A stretch of DNA of 16,212 bases, taken from assembly GCA_036274495.1 (NCBI GenBank), contig DASUFP010000026.1:1-16212 (forward strand). The letters run 5' to 3'. Positions 1-7,136 of the stretch are shown here, in pieces. Below the pieces are notes generated by a model. That model saw only the letters and a list, made by a program, of their open reading frames with translations, was not told the DNA's origin and ran no database searches. Every line of letters starts with the position of its first letter. The first letter of the stretch is position 1. Position numbers and translations under genes: made by a program. The DNA comes from DASUFP01 sp036274495 (lineage in GTDB: Bacteria > Bacteroidota > Bacteroidia > AKYH767-A > OLB10).

Positions 1-1
1 G

Positions 2-1483
2 TATACAAGTGTTGACTCTGCTGTGGTTTGGTTCCCTTCAGGCACCACCACGGTGTTAACCAACCTTGCTTCCAACCAGTTTGTAACGGTTGTAGAAGGC
101 GGATGCTCCATATCAGGAAACACTTTAACAGGACCATTTATCCTTTGCACCGGACAAACGCTCAATCTGAACGCTGCTTCCGGATTTGCTACTTATGACT
201 GGTCAACCGGTGCTACAACACAATCAATTGTTGTTTCCACTGCCGGAGCTTACAATGTACAGGTTACCGATGGAAACGGATGTTCCAATATTTCACCCTC
301 TGCAACTATTTTGGTTAATCCTGATGAAACGCCGAGTGTAACCGCAACAGGTGAACTTGAGTTTTGTGAAGGGGGTGCTGTTATGTTAACATCGAGTCCT
401 GCTAACTCTTACAGCTGGAGCGATGGCAGCACCACACAATCTATCAGCGCGACAGTGAGCGGCTCTTACGTTGTTACCATTCAGGGAACCTGCGGACTCT
501 TCTCGAGCACTGCCATTCAGGTGGACGTGCTTAATGCTCCGGAACCGGTGGGAACCGGAGCTACCGGACCATCGGGCTCACAGCTGCTGCTTACAGCAAC
601 AGGCGACAGCCTCACCTGGTACGATCAGCAAACAGGTGGTTCTGTGGTAGGTAACGGAAACAACTTTACCACTCCTCCCCTTACTACAACAACTACCTAT
701 TGGGTTGAATCGGTAACCGACTATCCCGGAGCCATTGCTTATACCGGAATGACCTACCACCAGGGCACATTGTACAGCGGAGGTGTTAACACAAACAGCA
801 ACATTATTTTCGACGTACTTGCCCCCTCTATTTTGGTAAGCGTGAAAGTGTATACCGATACCCCGGGTAACCGCGAAGTACAACTTCTCGACAATACAGG
901 TGCTGTATTAAATTCACAATTGGTAAACATACCTCTTGACACTTCAAGAGTCACCCTCAACTTCCCGCTTGCTCCCGGAACGGGCTACCAGCTTACTACT
1001 AATGCAGCCGTAAACGTAACATCTCTTGGAACTGTTACCCCTCGTCTGCAGCGGAGCAGTCAGGGTGTGTTATACCCATACACACTCAGCAACTTGGTTT
1101 CCCTTACAGGATCGAATCAGGGTGCCGGTTTCTACTATTATTTTTACGATTGGGAGGTTCAGGAACCTTCCTATTACTGCGTAAGCGACCGGGTGCCTGT
1201 GGTAGCTGATATTACAACAGGAATTGCTGTGAATCAAACTGACGGAGTCTCGGCTTACCCTAACCCTGCTCATGAAACATTATTTATTCATACAGGTGAC
1301 TTATCCGGCAAAATGAATATTTCACTTACAGATGTTTCGGGACGCGTGGTGCGCAATTTAACTATTGAATGCACTCCCGGTGTTAATGAAGAACTCAGCC
1401 TGAAAGGACTGGCGTCAGGCATTTACAATCTTAAACTGGAAAGCAGTCAGCATTCGAGTGTGCGCCAGGTGATGATCCGGTAA
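2..1483 (+). CDS. Secreted Ig-like repeat protein with T9SS type A sorting domain (5' end outside window)
   Basis: The reading frame is open from base 2 and has no believable start, so this is the C-terminal 493 residues of a larger protein. Three Ig/PKD-like beta repeats can be seen at about residues 47-106, 117-177 and 179-240 of the visible part; the first two share the pattern W-S-x-G-x-T-T-Q-S-I followed by a G-x-Y-x-V-x-V strand. A beta-rich region of about 150 residues follows, ending in an aromatic run (YYYFYDWEV). The last 75 residues (from about base 1256) are a typical type IX secretion type A sorting domain, with YPNPA near its start, V-S-G-R-V in the middle and a G-I-Y-N-L-K-L strand before the basic end. 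Such proteins are exported by Sec, cross the outer membrane through T9SS and are attached to the surface or released. Adhesion is a guess from the architecture; no catalytic domain is visible. Confidence 0.9.
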   Translation, partial: YTSVDSAVVWFPSGTTTVLTNLASNQFVTVVEGGCSISGNTLTGPFILCTGQTLNLNAASGFATYDWSTGATTQSIVVSTAGAYNVQVTDGNGCSNISPSATILVNPDETPSVTATGELEFCEGGAVMLTSSPANSYSWSDGSTTQSISATVSGSYVVTIQGTCGLFSSTAIQVDVLNAPEPVGTGATGPSGSQLLLTATGDSLTWYDQQTGGSVVGNGNNFTTPPLTTTTTYWVESVTDYPGAIAYTGMTYHQGTLYSGGVNTNSNIIFDVLAPSILVSVKVYTDTPGNREVQLLDNTGAVLNSQLVNIPLDTSRVTLNFPLAPGTGYQLTTNAAVNVTSLGTVTPRLQRSSQGVLYPYTLSNLVSLTGSNQGAGFYYYFYDWEVQEPSYYCVSDRVPVVADITTGIAVNQTDGVSAYPNPAHETLFIHTGDLSGKMNISLTDVSGRVVRNLTIECTPGVNEELSLKGLASGIYNLKLESSQHSSVRQVMIR

Positions 1484-1494
1484 TTTCGGCTTTC

Positions 1495-1533
1495 AAAAAA
1501 AAATCCCGCGAAGCATTTCGCGGGATTTTTTTT
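1495..1533. terminator. Strong bidirectional rho-independent terminator
   Basis: A perfect 12-bp stem (AAATCCCGCGAA at 1501-1512, its complement at 1517-1528) closes a GCAT loop. The stem is flanked by an A run (1495-1503) on the left and a T run (1526-1533) on the right, so it works as hairpin plus U-tract in both directions. It sits between the convergent stops of the Ig-like protein (+) and pyruvate kinase (-), the expected place for a shared terminator. Confidence 0.93.
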
Positions 1534-1543
1534 GCTCATTCAT

Positions 1544-2974
1544 TCAGTTAACAATGTTCAGTTTGATGGTATTCGCCATACCTTTTTCTTCAAGTGGTGT
1601 ACTGAACACATTCACCACCATTTCACCTGTTTTGAGCAGCTCCTGTTTCTTCAGGAAATTTTTGATGTCGCTGATCGTTACATCGGAGCTTTCGAACTTA
1701 TCGTAATAAAACGCTTTTACACCCCATACCAGACTTAAGGTGTTCAGCATGGAGCGGTTATGTGTAAAAATAAAAATATTGGCATCGGGGCGCTGACTGG
1801 AAATCCTGAAAGCGGTATAACCCGATGAGGTCATGGCAATGATAGCCCTGGCCCCGGCCTGTTGTGCCATTACACAGGAATTAAAGCAAACACTGTCCGA
1901 AATAAATGTTTTACTATCCTTAATAGGGGGGTTAAATCTGTGGTACAACGCCTCTTCGCTTTCTGTAACGCTGATAATTTTCTGCATGGCCTCAACTACC
2001 TTAACGGGATATGCGCCTACCGATGTTTCACCACTCAGCATGAGCGCATCGGCTCCGTCGAACACCGCGTTGGCAACATCATTCGCCTCAGCACGCGTAG
2101 GGCGGTAGTTGGTGATCATGCTTTCCATCATTTGTGTAGCGATGATTACAGGTTTGGAAGCCGCAAGCGATTTCGCCACGAGCATCTTTTGAATCATGGG
2201 AACTTTTTCCATTGCCATTTCAACACCCAAATCGCCACGTGCAACCATAATTCCGTCGGTTACGCTTAGTATGTTATCTATTTCCCGCACAGCTTCAGGT
2301 TTTTCTATTTTAGCTATGATGCGTGAAGTTTTGTCTCTGGATCTGATAATATCTCTGAGTTCCGTAATGTCTTTTGCCGATCGCACAAACGACAATCCTA
2401 TCCACTCAACATCATGTTCCAATGCAAAATTGAGATCGTTCCTGTCCTTTTCGGTGAGTGAAGGAAGTGAAATTTTTGTGTAGGGAAGGTTCACTCCCTT
2501 CTTAGAGGAGAGCACTCCGCCATGAATCACCCTGGCGGTTACCTCTCCGTCAGCGTGCTTTTCGAAAACCTGCAGTTCAATTTTTCCGTCATCAACCAAT
2601 ACCGTATCACCCACCTGCACGTCCTGATAGAAGTTCGGGTAGCGGATGGTTACCCGTTTGTTATCACCCAAACATTCCTGAGTGGTAAGCCGGAGTAAAT
2701 CTTTCTCTTCAAGATGTATTTCGTTATTGGCAACTTCGCCAATGCGGAGTTTAGGGCCTTGCAGATCGTACAGGATGGCCACGTTCAGATCTTTTTGTTG
2801 GTTTATGGAACGTACCATCTGAATAACCTGTTCCTGAAAAGCATAATCACCATGGGAGGCATTGATCCGGCAAACGTTTACTCCATGACGGATCATGCTT
2901 TCGAGCACATTCATGGAAAGCGACGAGGGACCGAGGGTCGCAACTATTTTGGTCCGGTTTGTTCTTTTTTTCAT
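1544..2974 (-). CDS. pyk: Pyruvate kinase
   Basis: Catalyses phosphoenolpyruvate + ADP to pyruvate + ATP, the last step of glycolysis, in the cytosol. The protein is 476 residues, a usual bacterial length. Visible family marks are the N-terminal TKIVATLGPSS, the K+/phosphate region R36-I-N38-A-S40-H41-G, the LQGPKLRIG segment, the active-site signature IIAKIEKPEA with catalytic K222 and metal ligand E224, the second metal ligand D248 in ARGDLG, and the substrate loop TQMMESM followed by R-P-T-R-A-E. The site usually written NFSHG reads NASHG here. The C-terminal domain is complete. The gene lies 15 bp downstream of the IPExxxVDY gene on the same strand, so the two are probably one transcript, ended by the terminator beyond the stop. 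Confidence 0.97.
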   Translation of the reverse strand: MKKRTNRTKIVATLGPSSLSMNVLESMIRHGVNVCRINASHGDYAFQEQVIQMVRSINQQKDLNVAILYDLQGPKLRIGEVANNEIHLEEKDLLRLTTQECLGDNKRVTIRYPNFYQDVQVGDTVLVDDGKIELQVFEKHADGEVTARVIHGGVLSSKKGVNLPYTKISLPSLTEKDRNDLNFALEHDVEWIGLSFVRSAKDITELRDIIRSRDKTSRIIAKIEKPEAVREIDNILSVTDGIMVARGDLGVEMAMEKVPMIQKMLVAKSLAASKPVIIATQMMESMITNYRPTRAEANDVANAVFDGADALMLSGETSVGAYPVKVVEAMQKIISVTESEEALYHRFNPPIKDSKTFISDSVCFNSCVMAQQAGARAIIAMTSSGYTAFRISSQRPDANIFIFTHNRSMLNTLSLVWGVKAFYYDKFESSDVTISDIKNFLKKQELLKTGEMVVNVFSTPLEEKGMANTIKLNIVN

Positions 2975-2989
2975 TTTATAATAAAAACA

Positions 2990-3433
2990 TCAAAATTCCA
3001 GCAAATAGAGAAATGCTTCAGCCGATTTCAAAGAAGCCGGCACAATAGGATATGCGGCTTGTATGATTTCTATTTGACGCAGTTTATTCAACAAAGCCGT
3101 TTCTTCCCGCTTACCTATCTCACATGAAACAACAAAAAAGTAATTAATGTTTGTCATTTCGGGAACAAAATACCCGGTGCTGTTTCGATCTTTGTTGGAA
3201 ACAAGATAATACTGTTCACCATCGGTTCCGGAACAACTGTAACAGGAATGGACAGTAGCGGAGCCGGGCCGGGTAAGCGGAACGGTAACGTCCTCGTCCC
3301 GTACCAGATGCAGACCCAGCGCTTTGTTAAGGTCGAAACAGAGCCGGTAATCCTTATTTCCGGATGAAACCGCCATCAGCGAAAAGCTGAGTTCGTCCTG
3401 AATGTCAAAACGGATAACGTTTTTTTTGGCCAT
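2990..3433 (-). CDS. IPExxxVDY family protein
   Basis: This 147-residue soluble protein has no signal peptide or membrane helix. It matches the Bacteroidota-restricted IPExxxVDY family in length, in the position of its name motif (V90-P-E-M-T-N-I-N-Y98, a divergent form of I-P-E-x-x-x-V-D-Y), in the aromatic strand after the motif, and in its place directly before pyk. To my knowledge the family has no established biochemical function. A C-S-C pattern at residues 64-67 is present, but I do not read a metal site from it. The start codon lies only eight bases past a TAATTTTG promoter box, so the 5' leader is very short. The gene is likely the first of an IPExxxVDY-pyk operon. Confidence 0.85.
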   Translation of the reverse strand: MAKKNVIRFDIQDELSFSLMAVSSGNKDYRLCFDLNKALGLHLVRDEDVTVPLTRPGSATVHSCYSCSGTDGEQYYLVSNKDRNSTGYFVPEMTNINYFFVVSCEIGKREETALLNKLRQIEIIQAAYPIVPASLKSAEAFLYLLEF

Positions 3434-3441
3434 TTGGTTTT

Positions 3442-3449
3442 CAAAATTA
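3442..3449 (-). promoter_or_regulatory. -7 promoter box for the IPExxxVDY-pyk operon
   Basis: On the minus strand the bases read TAATTTTG, an exact match to the Bacteroidota -7 consensus TAnnTTTG. Eight bases separate it from the start codon at 3433, which predicts a leader of only about four bases. I see no well-spaced -33 TTTG partner; the nearest one on that strand (3465-3462) is only 12 bp away. Confidence 0.5.
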
Positions 3450-3494
3450 ACCAGATGGATTCAAATGGCGCATTAAATTAAATTAAAATACGCT

Positions 3495-3528
3495 TTTGTT
3501 TTTAACAGCAGAATTCCATGTAATTTTG
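3495..3528 (+). promoter_or_regulatory. Promoter for tadA
   Basis: TTTG at 3495-3498 and TAATTTTG at 3521-3528 are separated by 22 bp, within the spacing reported for Bacteroidota promoters (TTG, 17-23 bp, TAnnTTTG). The predicted transcription start is near 3534, about 22 bases before the tadA ATG. This is the best complete promoter in the window. Confidence 0.65.
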
Positions 3529-3556
3529 TATTACTCCTGAAGTACCGGGATGCACT

Positions 3557-3997
3557 ATGATTTTGAACGATGAATACTACATGCGCATTGCCCTTGCTGA
3601 AGCAAAAATGGCTTTTGAGGAGGATGAGATACCGGTGGGGGCAGTAGTGGTTTGCAATGGTCAGATTATAGCCAGGGCTCACAACATGACCGAAAAACTA
3701 AATGATGTAACCGCACATGCCGAAATGCTGGCATTTACTTCGGCAAGTAATTTTCTGAATTCAAAATACCTGGATGAATGCACCTTGTATGTAACCCTTG
3801 AACCATGTCCGATGTGTGCCGGCGCCGGATACTGGACGCAGTTATCGCGTATTGTTTATGGTGCTTTTGATGAAAAGAAAGGATTTACAACCGTTTCTAA
3901 AAAACTCATTCACCCCCGAACCGAAACGGTAAGCGGAGTGCTAAGCGAAGAAAGCGCCTTGCTCTTAAAGGAATTTTTCAAAAATAAACGGGACTGA
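3557..3997 (+). CDS. tadA: tRNA-specific adenosine deaminase
   Basis: Deaminates the wobble adenosine A34 to inosine in tRNA-Arg(ACG), needed to read CGN codons. The 146-residue protein is a cytidine/deoxycytidylate-deaminase fold enzyme. The zinc site is complete: H54-A-E56 provides a ligand and the catalytic glutamate, and P-C84-P-M-C87 gives the other two ligands. An N-terminal R-I-A-L-A-E-A-K helix and the E-I-P-V-G-A-V-V strand fit TadA. Guanine deaminase or another small nucleobase deaminase is the main alternative, but the C-A-G-A sequence after the second cysteine favours TadA. The ATG at 3557 was chosen because it follows the promoter and gives the usual length; Met9 (3581) would cut into the first helix. 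Only five bases separate its stop from that of the convergent REC gene. Confidence 0.93.
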   Translation: MILNDEYYMRIALAEAKMAFEEDEIPVGAVVVCNGQIIARAHNMTEKLNDVTAHAEMLAFTSASNFLNSKYLDECTLYVTLEPCPMCAGAGYWTQLSRIVYGAFDEKKGFTTVSKKLIHPRTETVSGVLSEESALLLKEFFKNKRD

Positions 3998-4002
3998 AAC
4001 GC

Positions 4003-4392
4003 TTACAGGTTAATGGCAGCAAGCATTTCGGAAGTAAGCGGCTTATTCAGAAACCTTCTTACCAATTTGTTTTTGTTGGCCCTGTTCAGATCCTTAAAGG
4101 TATCTGAAGTGCTGAGTAAAATTATTTTACAGTGACGGGTAATGGCTTCTCCCAGTTTCTCGAATTCCTCCAGAAACTGGAAACCGTCCATTTCGGGCAT
4201 TCTGATATCCAGAAAAATCAGTTCCGGCAATTCTGATGGGGCTGCCTTTTTCAGCATATCCAATGTATCGGTTCCACCGTTGAGTACTACCGGGTTTACC
4301 GCAAATCCAACACTGGAAATCAGCTGGGCATTTACCATGTTGTCCATCGGATTATCATCCACAAGGAACACTTTTTTGTATTTAGTTGACAT
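4003..4392 (-). CDS. Single-domain response regulator (REC only)
   Basis: A 129-residue stand-alone receiver domain with no output domain. The conserved residues are present: acidic pair D12-D13, phosphoacceptor D62 in F-L-D-I-R-M-P-E-M-D-G, switch residues S94-T95, and K117 in the F-L-N-K-P-L motif. It lies 18 bp downstream of a HATPase gene and is the last gene of a three-gene minus-strand operon, so it is the likely partner of that ATPase. Single-domain RECs usually act by protein binding or as relay intermediates; which applies here cannot be read from sequence. The call is firm, the target unknown. Confidence 0.93.
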   Translation of the reverse strand: MSTKYKKVFLVDDNPMDNMVNAQLISSVGFAVNPVVLNGGTDTLDMLKKAAPSELPELIFLDIRMPEMDGFQFLEEFEKLGEAITRHCKIILLSTSDTFKDLNRANKNKLVRRFLNKPLTSEMLAAINL

Positions 4393-4410
4393 AATCAGAA
4401 ACCAAAAAGG

Positions 4411-4953
4411 TCATGAATTTTGAATGAGTTTAGAAAGCTTTCTAACGACGTCCGGGTCAATTTTGTTCGGAAGTTCGATTACGAATTTTGAACCCTGTCC
4501 CGGAAGCGATTCCACATAAATGCGGCCTTTCAGTTTCCTGGTAAGTTCTTTAACAATATAGAGTCCGAGACCCGAGCCGTCGGCCTTTGTGCCCTGAGCA
4601 CGGTAAAACATATCAAAAACTTTTCCCATTTCATCTTTAGCGATTCCGATTCCGTTATCGTGAAAACTGATAATCGCCTTGGAGGCATCAATAGAAATTA
4701 CAATTTCGAGTTTCGGCTTCACCTCGTGTGCATGCTGAAACTTAATAGCATTGGAAATGAGATTATTGAAAATCACCTGCAATTGATCAGGGTCATTATA
4801 AAAGGGAATAAGTCCCTCTATCAAGGTCTTCACCTCAAGTCTGTGTGCTCCTTCGAGACGGCTGAGCTGGCGGACCGACTCGTTCACCAGATTCTTAAAA
4901 TCCACCTCTGCATTACGGAGCTTAAATCGCCTGTTGCGGGTAATATCTATCAT
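4411..4953 (-). CDS. Histidine-kinase-type HATPase domain protein lacking a DHp/HisKA domain
   Basis: The 180-residue product is a full catalytic/ATP-binding domain of the histidine kinase class: N-box around N68 (N-N-L-I-S-N-A-I-K-F), G1 box D99-N-G-I-G, F-box F113/F116, and G2 box G126-S-G-L-G-L. It begins M-I-D-I-T-R-N-R-R-F-K-L, which in ordinary HisKA kinases is the stretch at the end of the second DHp helix, so the protein starts exactly where the phosphoacceptor module should finish. No H-box histidine exists in it. A TGA in the same frame 25 bases before the ATG rules out an upstream extension. The start overlaps the PAS gene stop as ATGA, implying translational coupling. It could phosphorylate or inhibit a partner, act with a DHp supplied elsewhere, or be a decayed kinase. 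Confidence 0.88.
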   Translation of the reverse strand: MIDITRNRRFKLRNAEVDFKNLVNESVRQLSRLEGAHRLEVKTLIEGLIPFYNDPDQLQVIFNNLISNAIKFQHAHEVKPKLEIVISIDASKAIISFHDNGIGIAKDEMGKVFDMFYRAQGTKADGSGLGLYIVKELTRKLKGRIYVESLPGQGSKFVIELPNKIDPDVVRKLSKLIQNS

Positions 4954-5309
4954 TTTTTTGCTTTGACTTTCACTAATTCAGGTTGGGTGGCCGGTTGACT
5001 CGTTTCATTAACAACCGACATATTATAGGCATACATGCCAATGTATCCGGCTTCGGGAAAGGGGACAATGGAGAAACTGATTACAAAATCATTAAAGTTC
5101 ACCTGTACATCCTGGGGCCTGTGACTCACAACTGAATGAAACAGTTCAGGATACTGGGCCATAACTTCACCCGGAATGCGCTCGTTGATACGGCACTTCC
5201 AGTGGCTCATAAGCGGAGTAGCTGCAATGTTTGCAAAGGTGAGACGGTTTTCGAAATCGAATCGGAAGACCGGAAACATGTTGTCGTTGTGGATACTTTT
5301 TGACTTCAT
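4950..5309 (-). CDS. Small PAS-like sensor protein, first gene of the split-kinase operon
   Basis: A 119-residue soluble protein whose residues about 11-98 read as one PAS domain: an F-P-V-F-R-F-D opening strand, a N-R-L-T-F-A-N-I-A-A-T-P-L helix entry, a helix with Y-P-E-L-F, then strands ending G-Y-I-G-M-Y-A-Y-N-M. In multi-domain kinases the last strand is usually followed by a linker and the DHp helices; here only about 20 polar residues follow before the stop. No ligand-binding residue is recognisable. The ATG at 5309 is the first start after an in-frame stop 12 bases upstream. The stop overlaps the HATPase start by four bases. I see no TAnnTTTG box before it on the minus strand. PAS is inferred from pattern, not a strong motif. 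Confidence 0.7.
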   Translation of the reverse strand: MKSKSIHNDNMFPVFRFDFENRLTFANIAATPLMSHWKCRINERIPGEVMAQYPELFHSVVSHRPQDVQVNFNDFVISFSIVPFPEAGYIGMYAYNMSVVNETSQPATQPELVKVKAKK

Positions 5310-5637
5310 ACTGATGGCTTTTTATGTTGTTTGTGTGAAACGGGTTACATCAAAGTATCGATACCACCTTGCAGACCACAACCTTACCGATGTAAGAAAA
5401 ACAGTGAAAAGCACCGGTTACACCGCATACGCTTAGTGTAAGAGTCTGATAAATAGGTGTTTACGTTATTATCAAAAAAATTTATCGACACACGGTCTGT
5501 AAGAACTCCGGTGCTTGTTACCCAAAAAGCTTCAGAGGGGAGGCTAAATGAATGGGTGCCGAAAACAAAGCTGAGGCGATTTTGTTCCTTTGGTACGTTG
5601 CCAATACCTAATTTTGCAACCTGAAAAAAAGAATAAG
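5310..5637. other. Non-coding spacer between divergent transcription units
   Basis: This 328-bp stretch separates the PAS operon (-) from the bacilliredoxin gene (+). It holds the bacilliredoxin promoter at its right end. I see no hairpin of note, RNA gene or convincing coding region. The minus strand has a frame free of stops from 5384 to 5665, but it lacks a good start and matches nothing I know. Confidence 0.6.
5589..5616 (+). promoter_or_regulatory. Promoter for the bacilliredoxin gene
   Basis: TAATTTTG at 5609-5616 is an exact -7 box. TTTG at 5589-5592 lies 16 bp upstream, slightly short for a -33 element; another TTTG at 5581-5584 is 24 bp away. The predicted transcript start is near 5622, about 16 bases before the ATG at 5638. 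Confidence 0.55.
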
Positions 5638-6057
5638 ATGCCTTACCCTGAACAACTTTGTGCCCCTATGCGGGCTGACCTTACAACCGCCGGTTTCCAG
5701 GAACTGCGTACACCCGAACAGGTGGATGCTACTATTCCAAACAGTTCCGGAACCGTTTTGCTAGTAATAAATTCTGTTTGCGGATGTGCCGCCGGTGCTG
5801 CACGGCCCGGAGTAAAAATGTCGCTTAACCAGGATGGAAAAAAACCTGAAAAACTGGTTACCGTATTTGCCGGACAAGATACCGATGCAACCCAGCAAGC
5901 GAGAAAATACACATTACCCTTCCCCCCCAGTTCACCAAGCATAGCACTCTTTCGTGACGGCAAACTGGTTCATTTTGTCGAGCGCCACCATATTGAGGGA
6001 AGATCGGCTGATATGATTGCTGATCACCTGGTATCGGCTTACCAGCAGTACTGCTGA
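5638..6057 (+). CDS. BrxA/BrxB family bacilliredoxin
   Basis: A 139-residue cytosolic thioredoxin-like protein of the YphP/YqiW (DUF1094) family. The family signature C48-G-C50 sits in S-V-C-G-C-A-A-G-A-A-R-P, with the later P-F-P-P-S-S-P-S-I-A-L-F strand holding the fold's cis-proline region and the F-V-E-R-H-H-I-E-G segment near the C-terminus. In Firmicutes these proteins remove bacillithiol from protein thiols; in Bacteroidota the same role, or reduction of other mixed disulfides, is inferred. The start at 5638 was chosen over an upstream TTG (5590) because it lies after the promoter box and opens with the usual M-P-Y-P-E. It ends four bases short of the convergent gatC stop. Confidence 0.9.
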   Translation: MPYPEQLCAPMRADLTTAGFQELRTPEQVDATIPNSSGTVLLVINSVCGCAAGAARPGVKMSLNQDGKKPEKLVTVFAGQDTDATQQARKYTLPFPPSSPSIALFRDGKLVHFVERHHIEGRSADMIADHLVSAYQQYC

Positions 6058-6061
6058 AAAA

Positions 6062-6358
6062 TTACTGATCGCCCCCGAGTACTCTGGGTACTTTGAAATA
6101 ATCGGAGTCGGCCATAGGAGCATTGGACAACGCCTGTTTCTGCGTAACAGTGTCTCCCTCTACATCCGGCCGAAGCACGTTTACATCCTCATTCATGTAA
6201 ATCAACGGTTCTACCCCATCGGTATTGACCTGTTGAAGTTTTTCGACAAAAGTTAAAATCCGTGTAAGGTCTTCCTTAATGGAGGTTCCCGACGCTTCAT
6301 CAAACTCCAGTTTGGCGAGATCGGCAAGACGGCTGATTGTTTCGTTATTTATTTCCAT
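6062..6358 (-). CDS. gatC: Asp-tRNA(Asn)/Glu-tRNA(Gln) amidotransferase subunit C
   Basis: Small subunit of the GatCAB amidotransferase that converts misacylated Glu-tRNA(Gln) or Asp-tRNA(Asn) to the correct amide form. The 98-residue protein has the family layout: an N-terminal helix (I-S-R-L-A-D-L-A-K-L-E-F), a second helix (I-L-T-F-V-E-K-L), then the conserved V-E-P-L segment, L-R-P-D, and a final A-P-x-x-x-x-x-Y-F-x-V-P-R-V motif. The start at 6358 (M-E-I-N-N) is preferred over 6385, since typical GatC begins just before the first helix. It overlaps the 3' end of the acyltransferase gene by 14 bases, so it is probably coupled to it. gatA and gatB are not here. Confidence 0.93.
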   Translation of the reverse strand: MEINNETISRLADLAKLEFDEASGTSIKEDLTRILTFVEKLQQVNTDGVEPLIYMNEDVNVLRPDVEGDTVTQKQALSNAPMADSDYFKVPRVLGGDQ

Positions 6359-7100
6359 AATCGTATTCCTGAAGGGCCGAGTCAATAATAGAAAAAACTT
6401 TCTGGCGCAAGGCAGTATCGTCTTTGTGTGTTAATCCTTTGGTCTCCACAGGATCCAATATTAATATGCGTGCGCATCCCGGTCTTCCTCCTGTCTTTTT
6501 CAGTTTATTATCGGGCAGTATTTTCCAGTTATTCAGGAAAACTACCGGCAATATAGGAGTTTGTTTTTCAATGGCCAACCGGAAGGCTCCATTCTTAAAG
6601 CGCCCCAGGTGAGGAGCGCTGTCGGGGATGGTAGCTTCAGGGAAAATAGCGATACTGATACCTTTATCAATATCATTTCCGGCCCTTACAAACGCCCGGT
6701 GTGAGGCTATTATACTGGACCGGTCGACCAGAATGTTCATGCGCTCAAAAAACTTACTGAAAAGCGGAACCCTTTGTAATTCGGCTTTTCCCATAAAGTG
6801 AAAGTAGACAGGAACTACCAGATACATCAGAATAATATCGATATAAGAGGCGTGATTACCGACAATAACATACGTTTTGGAAGGGTCGTGAGTGCCCTTT
6901 CTTATTATTTTGAATCGGATGCCAACCGGGTAAAGGAGGAATCGTCCCCATACCAGGTAAAGCTTAAACACATAAGGAAACCATTTTTCCCGCAATAGAA
7001 AGAGGTAGAAAAGGGGATAAAAGAGAAAAAACGTAATTATCCCGTTCACAAAAAACAGAACGCGCCATGTTTTTTGGAGCAGGACCCTAAGGAAATTCAT
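6345..7100 (-). CDS. 1-acyl-sn-glycerol-3-phosphate acyltransferase (PlsC family)
   Basis: Transfers an acyl chain to lysophosphatidic acid or a related lysolipid at the inner membrane. The 251-residue protein has a hydrophobic N-terminal segment (about residues 14-36) and the PlsC catalytic motif N-H83-A-S-Y-I-D88. The substrate motif usually written F-P-E-G-T reads F153-P-E-A-T, followed by the family-typical R-F-K-N-G-A-F-R-L-A and a P-I-L-P-V-V-F strand. The Gly-to-Ala change is conservative but lies in a near-invariant place. The upstream TAATTTTG box is four bases from the ATG, implying an almost leaderless mRNA. gatC follows with a 14-base overlap. Several PlsC paralogues usually occur in these genomes, so the exact substrate (LPA or ornithine-lipid type) is open. 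Confidence 0.88.
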   Translation of the reverse strand: MNFLRVLLQKTWRVLFFVNGIITFFLFYPLFYLFLLREKWFPYVFKLYLVWGRFLLYPVGIRFKIIRKGTHDPSKTYVIVGNHASYIDIILMYLVVPVYFHFMGKAELQRVPLFSKFFERMNILVDRSSIIASHRAFVRAGNDIDKGISIAIFPEATIPDSAPHLGRFKNGAFRLAIEKQTPILPVVFLNNWKILPDNKLKKTGGRPGCARILILDPVETKGLTHKDDTALRQKVFSIIDSALQEYDYGNK

Positions 7101-7104
7101 CGGC

Positions 7105-7112
7105 CAAAATTA
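7105..7112 (-). promoter_or_regulatory. -7 promoter box for the plsC-gatC operon
   Basis: The minus strand reads TAATTTTG, an exact TAnnTTTG match, with only four bases before the ATG at 7100. The predicted transcript starts at or within a base or two of the start codon. No clear -33 TTTG is present at the expected distance, which would fall inside trpS. Confidence 0.5.
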
Positions 7113-7123
7113 GCCATTTTTTG

Positions 7124-7131
7124 TAACTTCG
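7124..7131 (+). promoter_or_regulatory. Probable -7 promoter box for trpS
   Basis: TAACTTCG matches TAnnTTTG at all but one position and is followed five bases later by the GTG start at 7137. It faces away from the plsC box, so two divergent promoters fit in 36 bp. A -33 partner is not obvious. Confidence 0.4.
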
Positions 7132-7136
7132 GCCCG

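Noticed and set aside
578..883. Minus-strand frame of 101 codons inside the Ig-like protein gene
   Set aside because: It is a shadow of a well-supported coding frame with clear domain structure on the plus strand.
5310..5637. Riboswitch or small RNA in the spacer before bacilliredoxin
   Set aside because: No conserved riboswitch core, long stem or terminator is visible; only the promoter box can be supported.
5384..5665. Minus-strand frame open for about 93 codons upstream of the PAS operon
   Set aside because: It lacks a good start codon, runs antisense into the bacilliredoxin gene, overlaps that gene's promoter and matches no family I recognise.
7074..7136. Longer trpS with an ATG at 7074
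   Set aside because: The added 21 residues are unlike TrpS, overlap plsC and lie before the likely promoter; GTG at 7137 fits better.
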